This document shows, in pieces, positions 1-6,180 of a stretch of 10,035 nucleotides of DNA. The position numbers and the translations under genes were made by a program. Positions within the stretch are counted from its first letter, which is position 1. Every line of letters starts with the position of its first letter. The notes under the pieces were generated by a model. The model had not been told where the DNA came from and ran no database searches. It saw nothing but the letters and a program-made list of their open reading frames with translations. This stretch comes from Candidatus Nanohalarchaeota archaeon (GTDB lineage Archaea > EX4484-52 > B79-G9): positions 1-10,035 of the forward strand of contig QMVA01000031.1 in NCBI GenBank assembly GCA_003660865.1, written 5' to 3'.

Positions 1-69
1 AGTCGTCAGTATGCAGATGAAATCAAAAACATTATTTTAAAAAAACCAACACCCACATACATAGTATGA
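1..69 (+). CDS. C-terminal end of an unidentified upstream gene (partial)
   Basis: Frame 1 is open from the window edge to a TGA at 67-69 and encodes a 22-residue C-terminus ending in KKPTPTYIV. The stop overlaps the start of the next gene in an ATGA arrangement (66-69), which is typical of co-transcribed, translationally coupled genes. That overlap is the main reason to believe this frame rather than read 34-43 as a promoter. Too little is present to name the protein. The product may act with the radical SAM protein downstream, but this rests only on adjacency. Confidence 0.6.
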   Translation, partial: SRQYADEIKNIILKKPTPTYIV

Positions 70-1517
70 GTAGTAACACAAAAATTCTCGGAATACCCGT
101 AAGCGCCCAAAACACCGCATTTAATTTACTCAAAGGACTAGGAATAGAAACAGAATACATTGACCCTTTGTTCATGAATACAGTCACAGATAGCATCCTG
201 GAAATCGAAGAAAAAGCATCCAAAAAAGGAAAAAGCAAAGAATACCTCAACGGGGAATACAACAACACAATCAATAATCAAGTAACAGAAGACATGAAAG
301 AAGTAGCTCTAATCTACGGCAATGACCTGAAAAACGCAACATATTTCTGCCTCTCAGCATGCGACGCAGACCACCTGTCCCTAAAAAGCATATCCAAATA
401 CCTATCCGAAAACTACCCAAACAAACCACAAATACTCGGCGGACCCATAGCACGAGAAGGAACTATGCCTTTTCTCAAAAACAACAACATAAATTACCTA
501 AACACAGGCGGCATGTCATCACTTATCGAATTTCTAAACGGAAATAAAAACGCACACGGACTCTACACAAAAAAGGAAAGCGAATTCTACGGCAACGGAA
601 CCGGAACCCTGCCAAAAATAGATGAAAACATCCTGATACGCGGAGGCATTGTCGACTCCGGTGAAGAAATCATACTTGAAGAAACAGCAGAAGACAATAT
701 CCTCCATACCGGAGACACCACCATATCCGCCAGTATTTTTACCTTAAGTACATGCTCCAACAACTGTGATTACTGCTCCACCCCAAAACAAGCCCGTATC
801 CCGGAAGATGTCTACATAAAAGCCATCAATCGCATCAAGCAGGATGAAAAGAAAATAACCCTCCGATTTTACGACGATAATCCCCTAACAAATCCACTAC
901 CCTACATGGAAATTATCAACCATGCCTGCCAGAATTTCGAAACAGTAAACATCAACAACCTATATATTGACCCAACAGCACTATCACAATCATACAATGC
1001 GCGAAAATTCATAAAAAAACTAATAAACAACGCAAAAATAGAAAGCATAACTCCAACATTCGGCAGGGAATGCTGCGACGAAAAAATAACCATACATCTG
1101 GGAAGAAACTACAAGAACAACCCACGAACGCAAGAAATACTCGACAAAGAACGCGAAATCATAATAGAATTCATCCAAAACGATAAGGTAGAGTATGGAT
1201 TAATCGGATATATACTGGCTCCGGAAGAGACCCCTGAAACAATCGAAAACCGGCTCAACGAAATATCAACACTTTCATCATGCAACGAAAACATAGAAAC
1301 GATGACACAAACACTAAAAGCCAACATAGGCACCAGAACATACGAAAAATACAAACATCTAATAATCAGCCCATTCCCCGGCAGAGACATAAGCAACATC
1401 GATGCGCCACACTTCAGAGTATTTGAAAGAAGTTCGTTCAAACACGAAAACAGCCCAAATACTCTTTATTCAAAAGCACTGGAAAAAACAGCAGACATTC
1501 TCGCCTCTCAAAACTAG
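66..1517 (+). CDS. Radical SAM protein with B12-binding-like N-terminal domain
   Basis: The product has 483 residues. The Cys triplet C-x3-C-x2-C at residues 230, 234 and 237 (sequence CSNNCDYC) is the [4Fe-4S]/S-adenosylmethionine signature of radical SAM enzymes, and the following YDDNPLT (about 269-275) resembles their usual DDN turn. Residues 1-165 look like the Rossmann-type domain of the B12-binding radical SAM class, with alternating hydrophobic strands and an ILGGP turn near 123-127. I see no DxHxxG cobalamin ligand motif, so B12 may not be bound. The family makes 5'-deoxyadenosyl radicals for methylation, thiolation or rearrangement; the substrate is unknown. The start is supported by the ATGA overlap with the preceding gene. 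A TATA-like TTTTAAAA at 34-41 could give an internal promoter, but the coupling argues against needing one. Class assignment is firm, function is not. Confidence 0.8.
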   Translation: MSSNTKILGIPVSAQNTAFNLLKGLGIETEYIDPLFMNTVTDSILEIEEKASKKGKSKEYLNGEYNNTINNQVTEDMKEVALIYGNDLKNATYFCLSACDADHLSLKSISKYLSENYPNKPQILGGPIAREGTMPFLKNNNINYLNTGGMSSLIEFLNGNKNAHGLYTKKESEFYGNGTGTLPKIDENILIRGGIVDSGEEIILEETAEDNILHTGDTTISASIFTLSTCSNNCDYCSTPKQARIPEDVYIKAINRIKQDEKKITLRFYDDNPLTNPLPYMEIINHACQNFETVNINNLYIDPTALSQSYNARKFIKKLINNAKIESITPTFGRECCDEKITIHLGRNYKNNPRTQEILDKEREIIIEFIQNDKVEYGLIGYILAPEETPETIENRLNEISTLSSCNENIETMTQTLKANIGTRTYEKYKHLIISPFPGRDISNIDAPHFRVFERSSFKHENSPNTLYSKALEKTADILASQN

Positions 1518-1585
1518 ACATTCACACACCAAATAATCAACCACATCAATCAAAGAAAACAACAAATCAATCAGCAAAAAAACAA

Positions 1586-1595
1586 ATATATAAAC
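1586..1595 (+). promoter_or_regulatory. TATA box upstream of the 39-codon ORF and isomerase region
   Basis: ATATATAAAC is a good archaeal TATA match in a non-coding stretch after the radical SAM gene. Transcription would be expected to begin about 26 nt downstream, near 1617. The transcript would then carry a leader with the inverted repeat TAGGAT (1652-1657) / ATCCTA (1676-1681), the 39-codon ORF, the tandem repeats and the structured leader of the isomerase gene. No clear TATA box lies between 1836 and 2046, so this may be the promoter for the whole group. A weaker alternative, TTTTTAAT at 1685-1692, sits at leaderless distance from the ATG at 1716. Confidence 0.5.
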
Positions 1596-1696
1596 TCTGA
1601 CCCCCACATATTTACTAAACACAAACCAGTGACAAACGCAATGAAAAATCATAGGATATTGGCAAAAATTGGTGAATCCTAAGCTTTTTAATTGAT

Positions 1697-1717
1697 TGAT
1701 ACAATTTGTGATACAAT
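1697..1717 (+). repeat. TGATACAAT direct repeat across the start of the 39-codon ORF
   Basis: TGATACAAT occurs at 1697-1705 and again at 1709-1717, a 12-nt period, about one DNA turn. The second copy contains the first two bases of the ATG. Placement between a TATA-like element and a start codon would suit an operator, but this is inference from position only. Confidence 0.45.
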
Positions 1718-1835
1718 GAAAAAAGACGAAAAGCTCATATTCGAAACCCTAAACGAAATACTAGCCCAAACCACAAGAATGGACAAAGCCCTCGACCACC
1801 TCGAAATAAAAATAGACAAACTCCCAAAAACATAA
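1716..1835 (+). CDS. Short 39-residue helical protein, hypothetical
   Basis: ATG at 1716 opens 39 codons to TAA at 1833-1835. The product begins MKKDEKLIFETLNEILAQ and is charged, with heptad-like leucine/isoleucine spacing throughout, so a single amphipathic helix or short coiled coil is likely. It has no cysteine and no membrane segment. Codon use (AAA, ATA, CTC, GAC) matches the neighbouring genes, which favours a real gene. The start lies about 28 nt after TTTTTAAT (1685-1692), fitting leaderless expression; alternatively GTGAT at 1708-1712 could act as a closely spaced ribosome-binding site. A direct repeat TGATACAAT (1697-1705 and 1709-1717) overlaps the start codon. I do not recognise the family. 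It could be a regulatory small protein or a leader peptide for the genes behind it. Confidence 0.4.
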   Translation: MKKDEKLIFETLNEILAQTTRMDKALDHLEIKIDKLPKT

Positions 1836-1849
1836 AAACAAGCATCCCA

Positions 1850-1915
1850 GCACTTGAACAAAACAGACAAGTGACCTAAACCGCACCAGAACAAAACAGG
1901 TCTGTGACCTAAACC
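1850..1915 (+). repeat. Two tandem copies of a 33-nt repeat
   Basis: Unit 1 (1850-1882) and unit 2 (1883-1915) match at 27 of 33 positions. Both contain GAACAAAACAG followed by GTGACCTAAACC, with differences clustered in two short blocks. Unit 2 contains the perfect small hairpin AGGTC-TGT-GACCT (1898-1910). A decayed third copy may run into 1920-1945. The ACAAGTGACCTAAA part of unit 1 recurs ahead of rpl12 at 9532-9545, so these repeats probably belong to the same element as the downstream leader. Confidence 0.7.
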
Positions 1916-1933
1916 GATAGTAAGACAACACAG

Positions 1934-2046
1934 GTGTGTGCTTGAACGAAGTGAAACGCACTTAATGATCAACCTTTTATAAGGTTGAAGCGAAGCTTTA
2001 CGGTCGCTCTGATCGCCAGCCTTTCTGAAGGCTGAAGGTGAACAAC
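1934..2046 (+). ncRNA. Structured mRNA leader of the isomerase gene (copy A of a repeated element)
   Basis: The 54-nt core 1934-1987 matches 9592-9645 ahead of rpl12 at about 46 of 54 positions. Predicted elements in order are: a GTGTG/CGCAC stem around CTTGAACGAAGTG (1934-1962); hairpin II, CAACCTT-TTAT-AAGGTTG (1970-1987); stem III, AGCGA/TCGCT (1989-1993 with 2004-2008); and hairpin IV, CAGCCTT-TCTG-AAGGCTG (2017-2034). Hairpin IV is followed directly by AAGGTGAACAACATG, which supplies the ribosome-binding site. Hairpins II and IV keep identical 7-bp stems in both copies while the loops differ, which is the pattern of a selected RNA. Because hairpin IV ends two nt before AGGTGA, folding could control ribosome access. 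No known RNA family was recognised, and no ligand or protein partner can be named. Confidence 0.7.
2036..2041 (+). promoter_or_regulatory. Ribosome-binding site AGGTGA deciding the isomerase start
   Basis: AGGTGA matches six bases of the GGAGGTGATC complement of archaeal 16S rRNA and lies 5 nt before ATG 2047. The GTG within it (2038) is in frame but is better read as part of this site. The rpl12 copy of the leader has GGAGG at the equivalent place and the same AACAAC-ATG. Confidence 0.75.
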
Positions 2047-2940
2047 ATGCAAGACCTAAAACAATCCGGACTGGACATAAAATACGACCCCGAAACCAAA
2101 ACAATGCTACTCGAAGGAACAAAAATAACCCCATCAATTCGGAAACTCAAAGACATAAGCGATGTTATATACGACAAAAAATGGCTCGGCAACGCCAACC
2201 GCGAAAAAGAGCTATACTACATGTTCCGCGACATATCAAAAAAAGAACACAGAAAAACAATAGAAAAAAACAACCTGAGATACGACATAACAGTCATCCC
2301 CTCAAACACACTTGGCCATGAATACATAAAAACCGCAGGCCACAACCACCCCATAGTCCCGGACACAAACATAACCTACACAGAACTATACGAAGTAATA
2401 AAAGGCGAAGGCCTCTACCTCCTCCAGAAAACAAAAAAGAACAAACTCATCGACGCATACTTCATAAAAGCAAAAGCAGGCGACAAAATAATAATCCCAC
2501 CCGGCTACGCCCACATCACAATCAACACCACAGAAGAAACGCTAATAATGGCAAACTGGGTAGCCAGAAACTTCACATCCGAATACGACAGCATAAAAAC
2601 CCTAAAAGGCGGCGCCTACTACATAACAACAGAAAAAACAATCAAAAACGAAAACTACAACAACAAATCAAACACAATAAAATTCAAAACCCCTGACAAG
2701 CGCGAACTACTGCGCCTCGGGAAAAAAGAGCCAATATACAACATGATAAAAAACCCGCTCACCCTGAAATTCCTCACAGAACCCCAGAACCACCACAGAC
2801 TATTTGACTACGTTCAGGAAAAGCCATCAACAAAAACACAGATACCTAATAATTCTCAAGATCAGAAATCAGTCCCGTCCTCTTCTTCCCCGAAGAAACA
2901 AACAACCTCCGCTCAAGTTCATCAAGCCTCTTTGCAATAG
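2047..2940 (+). CDS. pgi: Cupin-type glucose-6-phosphate isomerase
   Basis: The product has 297 residues. The cupin metal-site motif is visible: AGHNHP with His99 and His101, Glu113 in YTELYEVIKGEG, and His156 in PPGYAHITIN. These align with the metal ligands of the Pyrococcus furiosus cupin phosphoglucose isomerase, which interconverts glucose- and fructose-6-phosphate in glycolysis and gluconeogenesis. The preceding RYDITVIPSNTLG also fits that family. At 297 residues it is much longer than the roughly 190-residue Pyrococcus enzyme; residues 195-260 form an extra charged segment. Residues 267-297 are Ser/Gln/Thr-rich and are encoded antisense to the convergent gene at 2846-3112, so this tail may be a recent read-through extension. 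ATG 2047 is chosen over the in-frame GTG 2038 because the latter lies inside the AGGTGA site. The gene sits behind a structured leader shared with rpl12. Another sugar-binding cupin activity remains possible. Confidence 0.8.
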   Translation: MQDLKQSGLDIKYDPETKTMLLEGTKITPSIRKLKDISDVIYDKKWLGNANREKELYYMFRDISKKEHRKTIEKNNLRYDITVIPSNTLGHEYIKTAGHNHPIVPDTNITYTELYEVIKGEGLYLLQKTKKNKLIDAYFIKAKAGDKIIIPPGYAHITINTTEETLIMANWVARNFTSEYDSIKTLKGGAYYITTEKTIKNENYNNKSNTIKFKTPDKRELLRLGKKEPIYNMIKNPLTLKFLTEPQNHHRLFDYVQEKPSTKTQIPNNSQDQKSVPSSSSPKKQTTSAQVHQASLQ

Positions 2941-3112
2941 CCTCCTGCTTCTTATAAATCTCAAGCATCCCAAGCCACAACTGAATCATCTGCGGGTCAT
3001 CAGTCCCCTTGTAAACATGCTCATACTTCGAAACCTGCGCAAGCAGCGCATTAAACTTAACAGAATTATCAACATCAAGCTTAGCCCTCCAGTCAAACTT
3101 TGGTTTAGCCAT
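2846..3112 (-). CDS. Conserved-looking small helical protein, 88 residues, hypothetical
   Basis: The reading frame begins ATG at 3112 (reading leftward) and ends TAG at 2848-2846. The protein starts MAKPKFDWRAKLDVDN, has a globular-looking segment to about residue 50 with MIQLWLGMLEIY, then a heptad-like helix (EAIAKRLDELERRL, about 57-70), and ends in a basic tail. It has no cysteine, signal peptide or membrane segment. A TATA box at 3134-3143 lies at leaderless distance from the ATG, which together with the balanced composition marks it as a real gene. Its last 31 codons overlap the end of the isomerase gene on the opposite strand. It is transcribed divergently from the FKBP gene. I do not recognise the family. 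Confidence 0.7.
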   Translation of the reverse strand: MAKPKFDWRAKLDVDNSVKFNALLAQVSKYEHVYKGTDDPQMIQLWLGMLEIYKKQEAIAKRLDELERRLFVSSGKKRTGLISDLENY

Positions 3113-3133
3113 AACCCAAACTTAAACACAAAA

Positions 3134-3143
3134 CTATAAAAAA
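3134..3143 (-). promoter_or_regulatory. TATA box for the 88-residue minus-strand gene
   Basis: On the minus strand this reads TTTTTTATAG. Its centre is about 26 nt from the ATG at 3112, so the predicted start site coincides with the start codon (leaderless mRNA). It lies back-to-back with the FKBP promoter in a 126-nt divergent spacer. Confidence 0.6.
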
Positions 3144-3210
3144 CTTAAGAGCATCCCAAAAACATCAAAAACTGTCACCACCCCAACTTAGTCTCACAAC
3201 ATAAATAAAC

Positions 3211-3219
3211 TTATAAAAT
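3211..3219 (+). promoter_or_regulatory. TATA box for the FKBP gene
   Basis: TTATAAAAT is centred about 25 nt before ATG 3239. There is no ribosome-binding site between them, so the mRNA is probably leaderless. Confidence 0.65.
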
Positions 3220-3238
3220 TTCCAAAAAATAAAACACC

Positions 3239-3925
3239 ATGGAAAACAAAACATTCATCGAAATAGAATACATAGGAAGAATAGCAGAAACAAAAGAAGT
3301 CTTCGACCTAACAGACGAAAAAACCGCAAAAGAAAACAACATCTACAACCCAAACACAAGATACGGCCCAACAACAATCATCATCGGCGAAAACATGATC
3401 CTCAAAAGCCTCGAAGACCGGCTCAAAAAAATGAAGCCAAAAGAGACCAAAAAAATCACACTAACCCCACAAGAAGCCTTCGGCAAAAGAGAACCAAAAC
3501 TCCTGAAAATATACTCACTTGCATTCTTCAGGAAACAAAAAATAACCCCCATCCTGGGCCAGTACATAACACTCGGCGACAACATCCAGGGAAAAGTACT
3601 ATCAGTATCCGCAGGCCGTGTAAAAATAGACTTCAACCACCAGCTCTCAGGCAAAACACTAGAGTACGAAATCACCCTAAACAAAATAATCACAGGCCAG
3701 AAAGAAAAAATAACAAGCCTGCTCGAAAGAACACTGGGATTTAACAAAAAAGACATACAAGTCACATCAACCAAAGAAAAAACAACAATCACACTGCCAA
3801 CCCCAAAAGAACTCCCAAAAGAAGCCAAATCAAAAATCGCAGAAATAATCAAAAAACACATAAAAGACCTAAAAGAAATCGAGATATTGAATAAAACCCC
3901 GGAAGTTGCCAACACAAAAAAGTAA
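3239..3925 (+). CDS. FKBP-type peptidyl-prolyl cis-trans isomerase with chaperone insert
   Basis: The product has 228 residues with the fold order of long-type archaeal FKBPs related to SlyD. An N-terminal FKBP strand (FIEIEYIGRI, 6-15) is followed by VFDLTDEK, then GPTTIIIGENMILKSLEDRL (43-62), where the ligand-pocket loop leads into the helix. The insert-in-flap chaperone domain spans about 85-130, and the returning FKBP strand has the family motif IDFNHQLSGKTLEYEI (about 130-145). Residues 150-228 form an extra Lys-rich domain seen in the long archaeal forms. The enzyme catalyses proline isomerisation and assists folding in the cytoplasm. There is no signal peptide and no His-rich metal tail. 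The start is chosen because the TATA box at 3211-3219 puts transcription initiation at this ATG. It is monocistronic, judging from the separate ftsZ promoter. Confidence 0.88.
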   Translation: MENKTFIEIEYIGRIAETKEVFDLTDEKTAKENNIYNPNTRYGPTTIIIGENMILKSLEDRLKKMKPKETKKITLTPQEAFGKREPKLLKIYSLAFFRKQKITPILGQYITLGDNIQGKVLSVSAGRVKIDFNHQLSGKTLEYEITLNKIITGQKEKITSLLERTLGFNKKDIQVTSTKEKTTITLPTPKELPKEAKSKIAEIIKKHIKDLKEIEILNKTPEVANTKK

Positions 3926-3959
3926 CAAAAAAGGAAACACTTAAAAAACTATCACCCCA

Positions 3960-3968
3960 CTTTATAAT
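3960..3968 (+). promoter_or_regulatory. TATA box for ftsZ
   Basis: CTTTATAAT after the FKBP stop predicts a start site near 3988-3993. That leaves a leader of about 40-45 nt before ATG 4034, unlike the leaderless neighbours. The leader contains short ATGs at 4000 and 4019. Confidence 0.6.
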
Positions 3969-4033
3969 TACCGCAACTATTTCATGGTGGCAAACACACA
4001 TGAACACATCATAATAAAATGCGAGGGATAACT

Positions 4034-5155
4034 ATGGACAAAATCATAAAAAACGTGCTGGAAGAATCAGGAATGAACGCAGGAACAAAGCAGGAACTAC
4101 CTGAAAAACACCACAAGATAGACGACAACCTTAAAAATATACTCAAAAAGCGAAAAGCTGAAATAGTAGTAGTTGGCTGCGGAGGCGCAGGCAACAACAC
4201 AATCGCAAGACTCATGCAGGTCGGCATCGAAGGCGCAAAAACAGTCGCCGTAAACACCGACGCACAGGACCTTCTATACACAGACGCAGACGAAAAGATA
4301 CTCATCGGAAAAGACATCACAGAAGGACTGGGATCAGGCGCAAACCCAAAACTTGGCGAAGCAGCAGCAAAAGAATCCAAAGAAACCGTCAAAAAAGCAC
4401 TTGAAGGCGCAGATATGGTCTTCGTAACATGCGGTCTTGGCGGCGGAACCGGAACAGGCTCAGCACCGATAATCTCAGAAATATCCAAGAAAATAGGCGC
4501 ACTAACAGTAGCCATCGTAACACTCCCCTTCGCAATGGAAGGCAACCACCGCGCAAACAACGCAAAAATCGGCCTCGAGAAACTGGAAGAAGTTGTAGAC
4601 ACCCTCATAATCATCCCAAACGACAAACTGATCGAGATGGTACCTGACGTATCAATCAACACAGCATTCAAAGTAGCAGACGAGATACTCGTAAACGCAG
4701 TAAAAGGTATTGCAGAACTCGTAACAAAGCCAGGTCTCATCAACCTTGACTTCGCAGACATCCGTGCAGTCATGGGTGAAGGCGGCATGGCAATGATCGG
4801 AATGGGCCAAAGCGACACTGAAAACCGCGCATATGAAGCAGTCCAGAAAGCGCTCACAAACCCTCTGCTCGAAGTAGACATCGACGGTGCAAGCGGCGCA
4901 CTCATAAACGTATCCGGCGGCGGCGACCTGACCCTGAAAGAAGCAAAGGAAGTCGTAAACACAGTCACCACAAGACTATCACCGGACGCGAAAATAATCT
5001 GGGGTGCAATGGTCCAGCGCGAACTAGGCGACTCAATCCGTGTACTCGTAATAGTAACTGGAGTAGAATCGCCGCAGATATACAGCTCAGACCACACATT
5101 CAAAACCGAACAGAAAAAAGATATCGAGCAAAGACTGGGCATCGACTTCATTTAA
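4034..5155 (+). CDS. ftsZ: Cell division protein FtsZ
   Basis: The product has 373 residues: a tubulin-like GTPase that polymerises into the cytokinetic ring. Visible motifs are VVGCGGAGNN at about 46-55 (nucleotide-binding loop), VNTDAQDL (73-80), the tubulin signature GGGTGTG at about 136-142, PFAMEGNHR (165-173) and the T7 catalytic loop with NLDFADIR (237-244), whose aspartates complete the GTPase site of the adjoining subunit. A lysine-rich 40-residue N-terminal extension precedes the core, and the protein ends LGIDFI, a short C-terminal tail. Length is normal for archaeal FtsZ. ATG 4034 is preferred because GAGG lies at 4023-4026, 7 nt upstream; the in-frame ATG 4019 has no such site and would add five residues. 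The gene has its own TATA box and is followed by a hairpin with a T-tract, so it is probably a single-gene unit. Confidence 0.97.
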   Translation: MDKIIKNVLEESGMNAGTKQELPEKHHKIDDNLKNILKKRKAEIVVVGCGGAGNNTIARLMQVGIEGAKTVAVNTDAQDLLYTDADEKILIGKDITEGLGSGANPKLGEAAAKESKETVKKALEGADMVFVTCGLGGGTGTGSAPIISEISKKIGALTVAIVTLPFAMEGNHRANNAKIGLEKLEEVVDTLIIIPNDKLIEMVPDVSINTAFKVADEILVNAVKGIAELVTKPGLINLDFADIRAVMGEGGMAMIGMGQSDTENRAYEAVQKALTNPLLEVDIDGASGALINVSGGGDLTLKEAKEVVNTVTTRLSPDAKIIWGAMVQRELGDSIRVLVIVTGVESPQIYSSDHTFKTEQKKDIEQRLGIDFI

Positions 5156-5168
5156 ACTCCAAAACACT

Positions 5169-5205
5169 CCAGCAGTAATTCACTGGTGGAACCGCTTTTT
5201 TTCTT
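5169..5205 (+). terminator. Hairpin plus T-tract after ftsZ
   Basis: CCAGCAGT (5169-5176) pairs with ACTGGTGG (5182-5189) over seven base pairs with one G-G mismatch and a five-base loop. It is followed by seven Ts at 5196-5202 and a pyrimidine-rich stretch, in a window where T-tracts on the plus strand are rare. Archaeal termination depends mainly on the T-tract, so the hairpin may be incidental. Confidence 0.6.
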
Positions 5206-5235
5206 ATCTTTCCTTTCATCTAAAACATGGAATCA

Positions 5236-5245
5236 TTTTTTATAC
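5236..5245 (+). promoter_or_regulatory. TATA-like box for the Thr/Pro-rich protein gene
   Basis: TTTTTTATAC lies about 60 nt before ATG 5300, predicting a start near 5267 and a short leader. No strong ribosome-binding site is visible; GATGAT just before the ATG is a weak candidate. Confidence 0.45.
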
Positions 5246-5299
5246 TTCTGCACACAATAAAGACACATCAAACAACAGTATCAAAAAACAGATGATAAT

Positions 5300-6175
5300 A
5301 TGCCAAGCGAAGAACTTCAAGCCCAAAGAATTGAAACAGCAACATCAGAACAAGCATATAATCCAACAGACATAGACAACAGTAGCACAGCAGAAAATCC
5401 AGATAATACTATTTACACACCAAAGACACAACCTGACGACACATCATCAAATATCTACAACACCATCATAAAAAAAGAAGAAACAGAATGGAACATTGAA
5501 CCACCTATCACCACACCACAAATAAACTTAACCACATCACCCGACAAAACAGTAGCAGACACAGAAACATACCCAACCCCACAACCACAATACACAGGAA
5601 CACTCACCACACCAAAAACGCAAGAAAGCTTACTCGTTATTTACCAACAAAGAAATCCACAAATTGCAACAGTCGGCGGACCAGCACCACACAACTCACT
5701 TGATGAAATATACAAATCACTCATGAATGCACATGAAATAGACACAGAATACCTGGAAAAAGCAGAAGTAAGCCTGCTCGACACAATAGAATACCTTATA
5801 AACACAGACGAAAAAGACACAGAAATATACGCACTCAAACTTACAGAAGAAATATACAAAGATACAATCTCTTCCGAACCAGAATACGAAGAAACCACAA
5901 GAACAATAAACGCATATCTGGACTTCCTAAAAGATGCAGGAGTACTTGAAGCAGGAGAATTCAAAAAAGTTTACGACGACGGCAAAACAGAGTTAATGGA
6001 ACACACATACACAATAAACCAGAATATGCTAAATATTCTAAATACCACATACAAAAGCGCACAGGAAAAAGGACTAAGCGAGTTAGGCGCAACAGAATCA
6101 AACGAACTATTCATAGATTACCTCGAAAACAACCTGAACGAAATTAATCGCGACTGGCTAACAGCACACACATAA
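5300..6175 (+). CDS. Hypothetical protein: disordered Thr/Pro-rich N-terminus, helical acidic C-terminus
   Basis: The product has 291 residues and I do not recognise it. Residues 1-110 are rich in Thr, Pro, Gln, Asp and Asn with few hydrophobics and short Thr-Pro patches (for example TPQPQYTGTLTTP), so they are probably disordered. Residues 135-285 are acidic and helical, with regular Leu/Ile/Tyr spacing (YLEKAEVSLLDTIEYLIN; INAYLDFLKDAGVLEAGEF), and look like a small helical-bundle domain. There is no cysteine, signal peptide or membrane segment. Codon use resembles the neighbours, so recent transfer is not indicated. It lies between ftsZ and the secE operon with its own TATA-like element, and context gives no function. 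A disordered arm on a helical domain would suit an interaction or scaffold role, but that is speculation. Confidence 0.75.
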   Translation: MPSEELQAQRIETATSEQAYNPTDIDNSSTAENPDNTIYTPKTQPDDTSSNIYNTIIKKEETEWNIEPPITTPQINLTTSPDKTVADTETYPTPQPQYTGTLTTPKTQESLLVIYQQRNPQIATVGGPAPHNSLDEIYKSLMNAHEIDTEYLEKAEVSLLDTIEYLINTDEKDTEIYALKLTEEIYKDTISSEPEYEETTRTINAYLDFLKDAGVLEAGEFKKVYDDGKTELMEHTYTINQNMLNILNTTYKSAQEKGLSELGATESNELFIDYLENNLNEINRDWLTAHT

Positions 6176-6180
6176 AACAC

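Noticed and set aside
34..43. TATA-like TTTTAAAAAA as a leaderless promoter for the radical SAM gene
   Set aside because: The preceding frame is open and its TGA overlaps the ATG, so operon coupling explains the start better. An internal promoter remains possible.
1850..1915. The 33-nt tandem repeats as a CRISPR array
   Set aside because: The units abut with no unique spacers, there are only two, and no cas genes are nearby.
2038..2046. GTG 2038 as the start of the isomerase (and GTG 6696 for spt5, GTG 8527 for rpl10)
   Set aside because: In each case the GTG is part of an AGGTG ribosome-binding site with an ATG 5-6 nt beyond it, and family N-termini fit the ATG.
2804..3139. Long open frame on the plus strand (111 codons) overlapping the isomerase end
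   Set aside because: Its Leu/Pro/Lys-heavy composition and overlap with two better genes mark it as a frame shadow; the minus-strand gene explains the region.
4009..5151. Very long minus-strand open frame opposite ftsZ (380 codons)
   Set aside because: It is the Ser/Ala/Phe-rich complement of ftsZ, caused by biased codon use, with no start signals or family features.
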